Below, in pieces: positions 43,230 to 56,959 of a stretch of 64,000 nucleotides of DNA; the stretch's first letter is position 1, and the number at the start of each line of letters is the position of its first letter. The stretch covers positions 40,481,556 to 40,545,555 of the forward strand of contig JAVGWX010000014.1 of assembly GCA_036924085.1 (NCBI GenBank). Direction: 5' to 3'. Position numbers and translations under genes: made by a program. The notes beneath the pieces are model-generated. The model saw only the letters and a list, made by a program, of their open reading frames with translations. It did not search any database and was not told the origin of the DNA. This DNA comes from Ariolimax columbianus. Its lineage: Eukaryota; Mollusca; Gastropoda; Stylommatophora; Arionidae.

Positions 43230-43975
43230 TATCCGGATGATAGTTTTTATGGCAAAATGTGAGCAAGAATTACAAGAGCTTGTGGCAATAATATGCCCTA
43301 TAAGTCAAGAGTTTGGATTACACATAAACAAAGAAACCAAATACTGATCATTTTGAAAAGTGACAAGAAACCATGTATTAAGATAACAATAAAAAAATCA
43401 TTTGAACAGGAACATAGTTTCTCCTATCTAGGTCATATAATAACGGAAGATGGCAGCTGTGAAAAAGAAATCAGAAAGAGAATACGTATGGTCAAGATGG
43501 TATTCAGCAACATGCGACACATACTGACATCCAAACGGATAAATCAATTTGAAAATGAGAATTGTTAGGTGGTATATATACTCGTTACTACTTTATGGCC
43601 AAGAAACATGGACACTGAATAACAAGTTGGAAAAGAGTATTGAAGCCTTCGAAATGTGGGTATATAGAAGATTTGGTAGCATTTCTTGGAAAGAGAAGAA
43701 AAGAAATTTGGAGGTATTGAAAAAGTTGAGGGTGAAAAGAGAATTAATGACTGAAATCAGAGTTAGACAGTTACGTTATTTTGTTCATATAACAAGACAT
43801 GCCTCCTTGTTGAAGACCATAATGGACGGTAGGAAAGAAGGCAGTCAACACTTTAAGTGGGTGGATAACATCAGGAGATGGGCTGGGGAAAATCCTCTCA
43901 GATTGCACTATTACGGCAAAAGATAGAGTGCACTGGAGATCCATTGCAGCCGATCTTCGATGAAAGATGCAGGAG
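43230..43975 (+). pseudogene. RTE-like remnant (unit B)
   Basis: Counterpart of 21690-22440 with the same frameshifts and the same direct fusion to CR1 at its stop codon. Confidence 0.8.
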
Positions 43976-45122
43976 TGATTCCCTTATTCAAAAGAGGAAA
44001 GAAATCAGATCCAGCTAATTAAGTAAGTTTAACGTGCATAGTCTGTAAATTGTTAGAGTCAATAATGAAAGCAAATATTGTAATGCATCTAGACAGGTTA
44101 AATCTAAACAGAAATAGTCATCATGGGTTTATTAGAGGGAGACCGTGCTTAACAAATATATTGGAGTGCATGGAGGTGATTACTAAATTCATAGATAAGA
44201 GAGAACCAGTGGATGTTATTTATCTACATTTTACAAAGGCTTTTGATATAGTACCTCATCAACGATTATTTAAAAAGTTAAAATCACATGGGATAGATGG
44301 GCAGGTTGCCGAATGGATTGAAAGTTGGTTAACGGGAAGAAGACAGCGATTGGCATACATAAAGAGTGCTCTGAGTGATGTGAAGTAAAAAATGGAACAA
44401 AATTACAGAATGGGTGAGAACAATACTAGAATGATAGATAACGAAAGGGACATAGGGGTAATAATAGAGCATACAGGTAAGGTGAGTGAGCAAGTCCAGG
44501 TAGCAGTGTATAAGTCAAATGCTACGTTAGGTATGATAAAAAAAAAATATTAAACATAGGAGTAATGAGGTGATTGACAAACTGTATAAAGCATTAGTTA
44601 GACCTAGATCGGAGTACTTTGTACAGGTGTGGAGTCCTTATCGTAGAAGAGCTATAAATATGCTGGAAAGGATACAAAGAATAGCGACAAAACTGATAGT
44701 GGGATTCAAAGAATTACAGTTACGAGGAAAGACTCAGAAAAACCGGCCGTTAGTGTCTAGAAAAGAGAAGAATTAAACGTGACTTAATCTAAGTTGATAA
44801 AATAATCACAGGAAAAGTTAAATTAGACTATAACAAGTTTTTTTAAAAATACAACCACCAACGAGAACAAAAGGGCACAGATACAAATTAACTAACGAAA
44901 GGTCCAAATTGGACACAGGACATTTTTTTTTTTTCAGACAGTGGGGAATGCTTGGAATGCTTTGCCCCAGGAAATAGTGGAGGCAGAGACAGTTAATGCA
45001 TTTAAGAATAAATAGGATGTACATAGTTATTAGAGCAGGGTAATGCAAATGGGACTGGTCGTCTACAGACTCTGATGAGTTTTCTAAACCAATATAAAAA
45101 CGTTATGTTAAGTTAAGTTATG
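43963..45122 (+). pseudogene. CR1-like remnant (unit B)
   Basis: Counterpart of 22437-23595. It reads AEWIESWLTGRRQRL where unit A has a stop, and YLHFTKAFD where unit A has YLDFTKAFD, so the catalytic Asp of this box is lost in B and C. The YADD region is missing as in A. Confidence 0.83.
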
Positions 45123-45580
45123 CCGTGTTTGTTAGCTTACTCAGTACGTTTTATGATTGTGATAACTTTTTGTTTCACCGCTTCACAGTGTTCTTTGTAG
45201 GACAATGTATCTTTATGTTTAAGTTTATGCCCCTGCCAACTAATCTTTCAAATTCTCAAGGCTTTTCTTACACCCTGTTGCAGCCCGCCACTTAACGTTT
45301 TTTACAGGGCGCACACAAAAATAATCTTTCATATTACGGGCATTCTACAACAACAATAAATACAACAACAATAACAACAACATGCTGTTATGGCTTTTGA
45401 AGTCAGGATATCGGCTATTTCATTCTTATAAACTATGCAGGAGGAATGATTTCAAGAAATGCTATCTCGGCATAGATAAAGTCACATACTAACTCTAACC
45501 ATTTTCTTAAAGCTGTAGAAACTGATTCAAATTTCTAATCGTGTTTACTTACTCTCAACTCTGTCAAATGATATTCTCAG
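45123..45580 (+). other. Unit B terminal spacer, shorter form
   Basis: Counterpart of 23596-24237 without the last ~183 bp. It goes from gatattctc straight into the first base of the fossil I-like element. Confidence 0.6.
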
Positions 45581-46648
45581 TACCAAAGGAAGAAAAAGAT
45601 AGAACAGATCCAAATTGATACAGGCCTATCAGTCTACTGAGCTGTGTAGGTAAACTGATGGAGCGTATGATAAACATCAGACTGATGTGGCACCTGGAAG
45701 AAAAACACATATTAATTCCACAGAAAGCAGGATTTAGATAACACAGATCCACTGAGGATCAGATCTCTCTCATAGCGCAGAAAATAGAGGATGCTTACCA
45801 GGAGAAAAAGCATACAGTAGCGGTTTGGGTGGATCTAGAGAAGGCATTTGACAAGGTGGGGAAAGAGGGACTTAAAGTCGAGCTATAAAGAAGTGAAGTA
45901 TCTGGAAAAATGTACAAATTGATCAGCTACTATCTCGAAAACAGAACAGCCAGAGTTCAAGTACAAGGGAAGTTGAGCAAAAATGTGACACTGGAGCAGG
46001 GAGTACCCCAAGGGGGAGTACTGTCACCCACACTTTTTTCTGGTGTATATAAACAACATAATGGAGAATATATTAAGAAGAGTCCACAGCTCCATGTTTG
46101 CAGACGATCTGGCTTTGTGGACCACTGAAGAAAATCTCACCATAGCAAACAATCGGATGCAGCAGGCCCTAACATCGATGGAGCAGTGGGCGAGGAGGCA
46201 GACAGACTGGCTAAAGAAGGTGCAAGGTTACCACAACCAGATTCTAATGTAAACTACGAAGAGTTCAAAAGGTTTATTAGGGCCAGATACATGGCCAAAT
46301 GGGAAACAGAGCATACTGGCTACACAAAAAATGATGCCTACTACCAGTTGAACAGAAGAGAGCAGGTCGTGGTCTTCAGACTCAGCACAGGCCACAACAG
46401 ACTGAGGTACCATATATTCAATAAACTGAAGAAAGGTGGTACTGACGAATGCACCTGTGGTACAGGAAAATGACGGCGGAACATCTGCTGCAAAATTGCC
46501 CGACATACGAGAACCAGAGAAAGCACATGTGGCCATAACCAGTGGCAACACTAGACAAGCTCTATGACAGTGTCGACAGCCTCAGGATGACAGCTGCCTT
46601 CTTCGAACAATTTCAAGTTGACGTCTGACAGTGTACGAAGAAGAAGAT
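45581..46648 (+). pseudogene. Fossil I-like non-LTR retrotransposon (unit B/C junction copy)
   Basis: Same truncated and internally deleted copy as 24238-25306. It shares the KVKL/KVEL stop and the extra-T frameshift. At the QGVPQGGVLSP and MEQWA segments it matches the copy at 1-710 rather than those at 24238 and 62355. Confidence 0.9.
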
Positions 46649-49449
46649 TTACCTCGAATTGTTTTTAACACTTGCACAAATTAACAGTCATCTAACAATA
46701 TACATATTTCTGTTGTTCATCCTCTCTCTCTTTCTCTCTTTCTACTTTGGTCTTCTTGGTTCTCTGTACTCTCAGCAATCAATGCTGACTACAAACTAAT
46801 GTGTGATAAATATGAACTGCTGTGATCATATAAGACATTCCAATGTACCCCGCCCACTACCAGTTAAAGGCCAACACAAAATACAGAAGGGTTTGAAGCT
46901 CACGAGCAAAAACATGCATTTAGAATGTGCCAACTGTAGCGACAATCCGCCCAACAAACTGATGATTATGTCAAGGAAAGAATGTCAGAATACAAACACA
47001 GCCAACTTGCTGTTTACATTCATGGATACATCAAGTAATACAAATATACTGTAGTCGGGGATGCTGTGGTAGAAACTTCTCTATAAGAGGTTTTAGCTTT
47101 TATCAGATGGGGGTAGCCAGTTCCCTTCCTCGATGTCTTGGCTTACAATATCACTGATATATACATTTATTTTATTACCGCCAGGGATGAGGTACTGGAA
47201 TCTTCATTGTTCTGATACACACACGAATCCATGAACTGGTCAATACGACATGATACTGCAGAAAGGACAACGGTCTGTGGTAGAAAAGGGCAAGTCTTCG
47301 TCACAGAATCCAGAAATTGAAACCTCTAATCAAACCAAAAACTTCAGGTTTTGTGAAAATAAATTCATGGTCCTCTATCATTTCTCCTAACAGTAAATCT
47401 GGTACTCGCTTACAGCTGGGTTGGCTGGAACAAGTTGCAGCCGGAAAGAAGCAGCCACTCTACCAACGTTGTATCCTGCGCTCTACATGTACATATAGTG
47501 TGGTCTTATGTTTCCTCTAATAACATGTCTTAATGGGAATCACACTTTTTCTTCTGCTTATCTCACGGAATAATCATTCCTTCATGGTTGTATGCTTAAA
47601 CATCTATCTAATTGTTCTATTGTAGGTCAATGACCAATGTTTTGTTATTATTATTGTCATTATTGATTATCATCATCATCATCTTCTATCAACTTGTGTC
47701 GTTAGAAGGCGTGGAAGGGGGTGTAGTTTTATGTCGTGTGCCATCTTCGTCGCCGATGTTGTTGACATCCAGTGTTTTTTTAAACATAGCAAGGGACATA
47801 ACCAAATAAATACAAAAATATATATAATTAAGAATTATTCCATCATAAAAAATTTGCGTGAGAGATTCTGGCTTGGGCGTCTCCCCTCTTTATCCAGGTT
47901 ACAAACCTTAGAACGAGTGAGCTATGGCCCTACACCAGAACCACATGGACGTGTACATTGGCATCTGTACACTGAAGGCGATAGGTGTTAATTATCCACC
48001 CGACCAAATTTCTCACGCTTGTTGTCGTCCTCGTGCACGACATATGGGGAGGAACAGCTCGCGACCCCGGGCGCTCGTCGGCGACGATTGTGACAGCAAA
48101 GCCGTGCTTATCACAAGAACTGAACCTTGAACCTTGACCGGCGTCGAAGTCATGGAGCGAACTAGACAAGTAACTGGCAGAAGACAACACTGGCTGCTCC
48201 TGTAGCTGTTAATAGTAAGATTAGAGTTAGCATATATGCTGATGCCTTTTTAAGTTAGCTCTGTTGTGGTGACAGCGACTCGCATATTGCTTTTAAAATG
48301 AATTTAATAATATTCATAAAATGCAAATAAATGCTAGAAATTTCCGAAAGGTAAATTTGGTATGGTATGCTCCATTAAACGCAACCTTAACTATTATAAG
48401 TATTTCCTTTATTTTCATGTAATTATTAAATGATTTATATTATTGCAGTACATTTATTACATCCCTTTCTTTTGAATACATTGCCCTTATGACGAAGTAA
48501 TCATTGTCCGTGTAAATACAGTTCACTACTAGGCCGTGAAACTGTTATCTAGCTAATCGAAGATACTGCGCTGAAAGTTGTTTATGGTTAAGCGTGCTTA
48601 TATTCCGTGTGTGCTACTTTTAAATTGTTCAAGCTTGGATTTAATGATATGTAAGCAAATGTATGTAGACTTTTATGTTATCAACTTCTCTAACGTACCA
48701 TCTATAGATTGTTAATCTCATTGTACATATCCAAATTTTAAACGGTACATTTTTTAGAACAGGACACCCATTACCATCCTTTTAATAACACTAGCCAAAT
48801 GGAATCTTGCATTTTTACTGCTGGCTGAATATATGTAGACATAATACATAATATTCATAATGTGGCATAAGAAATACGTACACATTAAATTGAACCATAT
48901 TCCAGTGTGTTTGTTTCTTTCTTTATTTCACAAAACGCATAGATTGCCATATTAAAAATGTAAACAAACAGATATTAAGGTACACATTACTAAAGCCCAG
49001 GTATTGATAAAATTGCTCTTTGCTGTCACTCTGTGTATTTATGATATATTCGAATACTGACACTATTATTTATTAACATACACCAAATTGAAAGCATGGT
49101 AGTAATACATATCTTATTATTTTAAATATACATTTTTGAATGAATGAGCATATTTCTTTACGTTTGTGTGTGCGTGTGTGTACAACTGTGTAAAATCCTT
49201 CAGTATTGACAGATTTCCAAAACTACTTATTCCGTACTGTTCCTACTGGCATTATAAATGCAGCTCTAAAATTGATTGCAAAACACCTTTGTTTGGTTCT
49301 GTTGTTTTTGATTCATCCATTAAGCAAATACATACACAGTAGGCGTTTAGCTTGTTTGAAAAAGTCCAGTCTTTGCAAACCGTCGAAGGGTTTGAGAGTT
49401 GATAATGAAACAGTAAGATTATATGTACGAACGTAAATATTACTGTGTG
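46649..49449 (+). other. Unit C spacer, empty sites for both large insertions
   Basis: Counterpart of 711-3296 plus 11794-12149. It carries the uninterrupted target sites of the unit A chimera (near 49108) and the Tx1-like element (near 48598-48614). Only the right 130-bp arm is present. A TTATTATTATTGTCATTATTG simple-repeat patch lies near 47640-47690. No gene recognised. Confidence 0.65.
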
Positions 49450-50489
49450 TGTGTTAACATGTGGATAGTAAGATACTGTGTAGAAGATTAAAGCTTGGTT
49501 TCAGTCTGTTAATATGTTGATAGTGAGAAACTATGTAGGACATTAAAGCTCTGCGTTAGACTGCTAACAAGCTTGCGGTTGGTGTGCTAACATGTGAATA
49601 GTAAAATATCATGAAGAAGATTAAAGCTTGGTGTCAATCTGCTAATATGTTGATAGTGAGATACTATGTAGGACATCAAAGCTCTGCGTTAGACTGCTAA
49701 CAAGCTTGTGGTTGGTGTGCTAACATGTGAATAGTAAAATATCATGTAGAAGATTAACGCTTGGTGTCAATCTGCTAATATGTTGATAGTGAGATACTAT
49801 GTAGGACATCAAAGCTGAGTGTTAGTCTACTAACATGTGGATAGTAAGATATTTTCAAGACAGTAAATCTCCAAGTTGGTTTGCATCTGTTGATTTGTAA
49901 ATAGTAGGACCTTATGTAAGAGATTAAAGCTCAGTAGCTGACTCCTAACATGTGTATAGTAAGTTAATATGTACACCATTAAATCTTAGTGTCTATCTGT
50001 TAATATGTAAATAAAGAGATAATATGTAGGACATTAAAACTCAATTTTAGTCCTCTAGCGTGCAAAAATTCTTTATTCCTCTTTGCGTTGAGGATCCTTT
50101 GTCATGTTATATCTGCAAGCCAGTAATCATGATGCAGTCCATAATCTTTACCAGAACATAGTGGCTGCACCATAGCTTTTGTCTCAGCTCTACATCCTTT
50201 GGTATCTCATTTCACTAAAGCACGGTGAAAGTAAAATGCTATGTAGAACACACATTTTGGTGTTGGTCTGTAAATTTATGGATTGTAGGTACAACGCAAG
50301 ACTGTAAAATTACATAGGGGTCTACATCTGTTGCCATGTGGATAGTAAAGTAATATGTCAGGTATCCAATCTTAGTATTGGTCAGTTATCAAATGGATTG
50401 TAAGATAATATTTAGGGTATCAAATCTTGGTGCTGGTCTGTAAACATGTGGAGGGTAAGATAATATGTAGGGTATCAAATCTCGGTTCT

Positions 50490-51164
50490 TTCAGAGCAGA
50501 GGCAGAGGCACTGAGGGCGGCAGTGGAAGAAATGATAACACACAGTGAAAATGAGAGCCATATAGTCTTGCTGACAGATGCCCTCGAAGTAGTCACAGCG
50601 CTAAAAAGCCAGAAGAACACTGAGCTTAATGACTTAAGAGCAGCACTCTGCAAACTGTGCCAGCAGTCCGCACCAAAAAGGGTGGTGGTACAGTGGGTTC
50701 CGTCACACTGCAACATCCAAGGCAACGAGGAGGCAGACAGACTGGCAAAAGAAGGTGCAAGGCTACCACAAACAGATACCAGTATGACGTACGAAGAGTC
50801 AAAACGGCTTATCAAAGCCAGATACATGTCCAAATGGGAAACCGAACATACTGGTTACACCAAAAACGATGCCTATTACCAGTTGAACCGAAGAGAGCAG
50901 GTCGTTGTCTTCAGACTTCGCATTGGCCACAACAGACTGAGGTACCACCTATTCAACAAACTGAAGATAGGGTGTACCGACGAATGCCCATGCGGTACTG
51001 GTAAAATGACCACTGAACATCTGCTGCAGAACTGCCCGACATACGAGGATCAGAGAGAGCAGATGTGGCCATTGCCAGTGGAACTGCAAGACAAGCTGTA
51101 TGGTAGTGGCGAGAGTCTCAGGATGACCGCTGCTTTTTTCGAAAAAATAATGGTTACTGTCTGA
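50490..51164 (+). pseudogene. RNase H and C-terminal zinc region of a truncated I-like polyprotein
   Basis: The open frame runs from FRAEAEALRAAVEEM through LLTDALEVV, VPSHCNIQGNEEADRLAKEG and CPCGTGKMTTEHLLQNC to the natural C-terminus. This equals about residues 1079-1302 of the intact protein with only a few differences (e.g. MITHSEN for MATHSEN, RIGHN for RTGHN). The first RNase H strand with the YTDGS Asp is missing, so no active enzyme is expected. Confidence 0.9.
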
Positions 51165-51188
51165 CTGTGTACGCAGAAGAAGAAGAAG
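50490..51188 (+). mobile_element. 5'-truncated copy of the young I-like element
   Basis: Inserted in a 55-bp monomer and flanked by aaatctcggttct at 50477-50489 and 51189-51201, a target-site duplication of 11-13 bp. It is near-identical to the 3' ~700 bp of the 3297-10024 element on the opposite strand and ends gcagaagaagaagaagaa. Units A and B show the empty site. The family is therefore recently active and normally gives short target-site duplications. Confidence 0.95.
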
Positions 51189-52349
51189 AAATCTCGGTTC
51201 TGGTCTGTTAACATGTGAATGGTAAGATAATATTTAGGGTAGCAAATCTTGGTGCTGGTCTGTTAACATGTGGGTGGTAAGATAGTATGTTATATATATA
51301 ACAGTAAAGCTAAGTGTTCTTCTGGCATGGGGATTCATAGATAAAATGTAGGGCATTGAAGCACAGTGTAGATCTATTAACATGTGATTAGTAGTATAAT
51401 ATGTACAACATTAACGGACATGGTCAGTTTGTTGAGAGGTGGAAAGTAAGATACTATGTGGGACAGTGGAGTTTGTTGTCGGTCTACTTCTTTTGTCCTG
51501 TGAATATCAAGATAATATAAAGGACATTGAACCATGGTGTCATTCTGTTTGCACTGTGATAGTCAGAAAAAATAATTAAGTCTATTGCATCTCTTTTTGG
51601 GGGGAAAGGAAGATACTTTTATTTTGGCGATAAGGCTCAGTGTGGGTTTGTTAATGTATTGATAGTAAAAATTTATTTAGAATATTACAGCTCGTTGTTG
51701 GTCTATTGACATGGGGCCAGCAGGATGCTGTTTAGGACATTTATTCTTGGTGTCTGTTTGTTAACAAATGGAAGGTAACACACTGTATAGGACAGAAAAG
51801 CTCAGTGTTGGTCTGTAAATACATGTGAACTGTAAGATATTGTGTAGGACACGTGTTCTCAGTGTTGGTCTGTTAATACATGTGAACTGTAAGATATTGT
51901 GTAGGACACGTGTTCTCAGTGTTGGTCTGTTATACATGTGAACTGTAAGACATTGTGTAGGACACGTGTTCTCTGTGTTGGTCTGTAAACATGATGATTA
52001 GTAAGATATTATGTATGACATTACAGCTCAGTGTTGATGTTTTATCAAGGAGAAAGATAATATATACAACTTTACATCTCGGTTGTTATGCGTTAACATT
52101 TGAATTTTAAGAAAATATGTAGGACATGAAAGCTCACTGTTCGTTTGCTAACAAGTGGATAGTACAATACTATGAGGTAAAGTAATGCAAGCTGTCATTC
52201 TGTTAACACGCGGAAAGTAAGAAACTATATAGGACATTACTGCTCTGTGTTGGTATTTTGACCTGGGGATAGTAAGATACTACAAAGGACATTACAGATC
52301 GGTGTTGGTCTGTTAACAAGCGGAGAGTAAGATACTATGTAGGACATTA

Positions 52350-53992
52350 CTGCTCAGTTTTGGTCTGTTTACCTGGGGAAAAAAATATACTATGTAGGAC
52401 ACCTATTCATGAGGTTGGTCTGTTTTCATGAAGATAGTGAGGAAATATATACAACATTATTTCTCAGTTGATGTATATTAACATGTGGATATTAAGAAAA
52501 TAAGTAGGACATGAAAGTTCACTGTCTGTGTGTTAAGAAGTGGATAGTTTGATGTTATGTAGAAAAGTGAAGCTTGCTTTCATTCTGTTATAACGTGTGG
52601 ATAGTAAAACAATAGGTAGGACATTAAAGATTTGTGTCAGACTGCTATCTTTGGGACAGAAAGATAAAAAGTAGGTCATTTAAGCTCTGTGTTAGTATGT
52701 TAACTTCTGGACAGTAAGATTACATGTAGGACATTAACAAATGGGAATGGTTTGTAAACATGCAAACAGTTTAATGCTACATAGGACAATAAAACTCAGT
52801 GTCTGTCTGCTAACAGTTGTATAGTTAGATACTATGTATGTCTTCTATGCGAAAAGCTCGGTTCTCGGCTATTAACATGCAAATTAGTAATGTACTATGT
52901 AGGACATTACAGCTTGTTGTCGGCCTGCTAAGATAGGGATAGTATGATACATTATAGGACAATTATCTTGGTGTCCATTTGTTAATATACAGACAGTAAA
53001 ATACTACATAGGACCTTAAAGCTCAGTGTTAGCCTTCGTATTTTGTCATGCTGATACTAAGATACTATGTAGGAGATTAAAAATCAGAGTTGGTCTGTTA
53101 AAGGGGTGTCAGTGAGATACTTTATAGGACTGTCAGTTTAGATCTGTTAAAGTGGGGTCAGTAAGATATTATGTAGGACACTAATGCTTTTAGGTAGGCT
53201 TGTTAACATGGGGATTGTAAGATGCTATGCAGGACAGTAAAGTTAGGTGACTGCTCAGTTTTGGTCTGTTTACCTGGGGGAAAAAATATACTATGTAGGA
53301 CACCTATTCACGAGGTTGGTCTGTTTTCATGTAGATAGTGAGGAAATATATACAACATTATTTCTCAGTTGATGTATATTAACATGTGGATATTAAGAAA
53401 ATAAGTAGGACATGAAAGTTCACTGTCTGTGTGTTAAGAAGTGGATAGTTTGATGTTATGTAGAAAAGTGAAGCTTGCTTTCATTCTGTTATAACGTGTG
53501 GATAGTAAAATAATAGGTAGGACATTAAAGATTTGTGTCAGACTGCTATCTTTGGGACAGAAAGATAAAAAGTAGGTCATTTAAGCTCTGTGTTAGTATG
53601 TTAACATCTGGACAGTAAGATTACATGTAGGACATTAACAAATGGGAATGGTTTGTAAACATGCAAACAGTTTAATGCTACATAGGACAATAAAACTCAG
53701 TGTCTGTCTGCTAACAGTTGTATAGTTAGATACTATGTATGTCTTCTATGCGAAAAGCTCGGTTCTCAGCTATTAACATGCAAATTAGTAATGTACTATG
53801 TAGGACATTACAGCTTGTTGTCGGCTTGCTAAGATAGGGATAGTATGATACTTTACAGGACAATTATCTTGGTGTCCATTTGTTAATATACAGACAGTAA
53901 AATACTACATAGGACCTTAAAGCTCAGTGTTAGCCTTCATCTTTTGTCATGCTGATACTAAGATACTATGTAGGAGATTAAAAATCAGAGTA
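52350..53992 (+). repeat. 901-bp tandem duplication within the 55-bp field (unit C)
   Basis: ctgctcagttttggtctg starts at 52350 and again at 53251. The text then runs parallel to aaaaatcagag at 53088 and 53991. After the first copy comes 55-bp repeat sequence; after the second comes the SINE. Units A and B have a single copy, followed by the SINE. Confidence 0.9.
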
Positions 53993-54262
53993 ACGGCCGG
54001 TGCTGTGATGGGGATTTATTAATTTTTTATTTTTTTTTTACTTATTTATCTATTCCCCAAGGCGTGTGTACGTTACACTGTGGTTTTTATTTTGCGCCCA
54101 GTGCATCCGACTTCAGCATGCATTTTATGTAAGGGTCTGCTTCCTCCTGCATTTTCTAAGGGTTTGCTTCCCCGAGGTAACGGCCGGTGCTGTGATGGGG
54201 ATCGAACCCAGCACCTTCTGGTTGTGAGCCGTGCCACTTAACCACTAGGCCACGCCGTCCCC
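53990..54262 (-). mobile_element. tRNA-derived SINE (unit C)
   Basis: Same SINE as 15073-15356. A ccccgaggtaac variant replaces ccccggggtaac and the T-rich stretch is shorter. Confidence 0.78.
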
Positions 54263-54538
54263 ATGGTGACAGTAAGATAATATGTAGGATATTAGCGAAG
54301 AGCATCGGTCTGTTAACATTTAGATAGTAAGATTTTATGTAGTACATTACAGCTTGATATTAGGTCTGCTAACATTTAGAAAGAAAGATTTTATATTAGG
54401 ACATTACAGCTTGGTGTTGGTCTGTTGACATGAAGACTGTAAAATGCTATGAATGACATTAAAACATGTGGATAGTACAATATCATGTAGGATAGCAAAG
54501 CTCAGTGTCGGGCTGATGACATGGGTACAGTAAGATAT

Positions 54539-54595
54539 CTTCTTCAAAGTACGCTGTCAGACATCAACGTGAATTTCTTGAAGAAGAAGAAGAAG
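54539..54595 (-). mobile_element. Ultra-short I-like 3' end insertion (unit C)
   Basis: Counterpart of 15630-15688, with gtaagatat and taagatact flanks. Confidence 0.6.
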
Positions 54596-55699
54596 TAAGA
54601 TACTGTGTAGGACATTAAAACTTACTGTCCGTTTGTTAACACGTGGATAGTAAGATATTATTTTTAACAGTACCGCATGGTGTCTGCCTGTTAACATGTG
54701 GATAGTAAGATATTATGTACAGCATTAAAGCTCTGTGTTGGCCAGTTGACTTGTGAATAGTAAGATACTCTGTAGGACATTCAAGCTCTGTGTTTGCCTG
54801 TTGACATGTGGATAGTAAGATACTCTGTAAGACATTCAAGCTCTGTGTTGGCCTGTTGACATGTGGATAGTAAAATACTCTGTAGGACATTAAAGCTCTG
54901 TGTTGGCTTGTTAACATGGTGGCAGTAAGGAACTATGTAGGACATCAATGTTTTGGGTAAGTCTAACATCTGGATAGTGGATACTGTGCAGTGCATTCAA
55001 TCTAGAGTTGGTCTGTTAATATGTGGATTGTAAGATCCTGTGTAAGACATTAAAGCTCTCTGTCAGTCTGATGCCATTGGGATTGTACAATACTTTGAAG
55101 AACAATAAAACTTGGTATTGGTCTGTTAATATATAGATAGCAAATTACAATGTAGTATTGTAAAGTTTCGAGTCAGTGAACATCTGTTTATTGGGGATAG
55201 TGCGATACTTTGTAGGACAATACCGTTTATTGTCTGTATGTTAATATTCATATAGTAAGGTATTATATAAAAGACTGTTACCATGTGCTTAGGTAGATAC
55301 TGTGTAGGACATCAAAATGTAATGCTGCTATGATAGTCTGTGGATAGTAAGATAATATATATAGGACATTAAAACTCGATGTAGCATAGTAAGATACTAG
55401 CTAGGACTGTAATGCCTAGGGTCAGTTTATTAAAATATGGATAGTAAGATACTAGTTAGAACTGTAATGCCTAGGGTCAGTTTGTTAACATGTGGATAGT
55501 AAGATATTACTTCAGACATTAACGCATAGTGTCGGTCTGTACATTATATAAATTGCTGAGCAAATATAGTAGTAAAACTGGGAGAGTTCAAAACGTAGTT
55601 CCCTCATGTTCCAGTCTCTCTCTTATCGCATGTGGAGTATAAAAAATAGATAGGAATGGTTAAAATACCGCTTTGGAACCAAATCAAGAACCTAACCTA

Positions 55700-56080
55700 C
55701 GTTAGATACAGAAATTACATACAATGAGACTAAAGCATTCATCAGGGCAACGTACAGTGCAAAATGGAGAAAAAAAACGACACCCTAGCCACATAGATGA
55801 TCATTCTCCGGCTACGCACAGGTCACAACATCTGAGATGTCATCTGTACAGCAAGTTCAAGATTGGTACTACAGACCTTCGTGCCTGCGGCACATCCCCC
55901 ATGAAGGCAGAACATATTTTGCAGTCATGTCCACAGTATACCGACAAAAGAAGTAGCATTTGGCAATAGCTAGTGTCCTTCCACGAGAAGCTGTACGGAA
56001 GCGTAGAGAGCTCTGAGTCGACTGATGACTTCGTTAGAGTCATTAAAGTTGATGTCTGAAGACGAACGAAGAAGAAGAAA
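55700..56080 (+). pseudogene. 3' end of the second I-like subfamily (unit C)
   Basis: Counterpart of 16690-17079 with one visible replacement (HLYSKFK for HLYNKFK) and the same (GAA)n tail. Confidence 0.75.
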
Positions 56081-56959
56081 TGAACCAGTCGAAGCTTCCC
56101 GTTGGATCCACTACTAGGGAGTTGCATGTTTACATTTTGATTCGCATTATTCGTTTATAGGTCTAGTGATATTGCGAGCTTAATATCTGAGTAGCAAAAT
56201 GCCCCTTTGTCGCTATGTACAACATTCTTTTATAGGTCTAGCGATATTGCGAGCTTAATATCTGAGTAGCAGCATATCCCTTTTCCGATATGTGCATTCA
56301 CAAGCAAAAACAACTAGTAGTCTCTGTATAAGCAACATATGTCCTCTAACCCACTGTGTGGGCCGCGTACTACAGTAAACATCCCGAATGATTCTGGATC
56401 TTTGGGTATGGCAATGACAAGAATAGCACCACTGCCCTACATAGAACATGTCATAAGAGGCGACTAACTGTGTGACATGGCACAACACCGGCCATGCTTA
56501 GTTGGTTTGTTAAGAGCAGCATAGATGGCGCCTAACAGGCTGCGGGTCAAGTTGGTCTAGTGTTTGAGTCTTTTAAGATCGACTCGCAGATCTATTAACC
56601 AAACTTCTTGGCACTTGTCTTAACACAGCGGAATAATAAGCTGCTCGAGCCTAACACGCTAAGCAGGAAATCCTCATCCGTCCTTTATCCAGCTCACACC
56701 ACAGCTGGGACCTCCACAGGGTCATCTTCCCTTGTAGAATTACAGGTCTACTAAGACTAAGACTAAAGTAAACACATAATCTTACAAATAATATTTCTTT
56801 TGTTGCAGATTCTGCACTTTACACTATACGAAATACAAGACCTCACCACTAATGGAGTCTCCCGCGGAACACCTGGCTGAGACATTTCGATTCTACTCCG
56901 TCTTCCTCCACGCTGCCCGAGACTCATCAACCGTTGCCGTGGACGATCAACACGAAAGA
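56081..56959 (+). other. Unit C spacer with the 75-bp duplication
   Basis: Counterpart of 17080-17929, with no gene recognised. Confidence 0.5.

Larger units (their letters stand above)
24599..45936 (+). repeat. Unit B of the tandem array
   Basis: Collinear with unit A. It is enlarged by a 6.9-kb Tx1-like element at 26962-33850 and reduced by a missing ~450-bp segment at 26188, a short VNTR (~13 copies) and one fewer trimer in the 55-bp field. Without the insertion it is about 14.4 kb. Confidence 0.93.
49450..55550 (+). repeat. Degenerate ~55-bp tandem repeat field (unit C)
   Basis: Collinear with 12150-16535. It is interrupted by a truncated I-like element (50490-51188) and enlarged by a 901-bp duplication starting at 52350. 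It has one 55-bp monomer fewer near 54780-54950. Confidence 0.9.
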
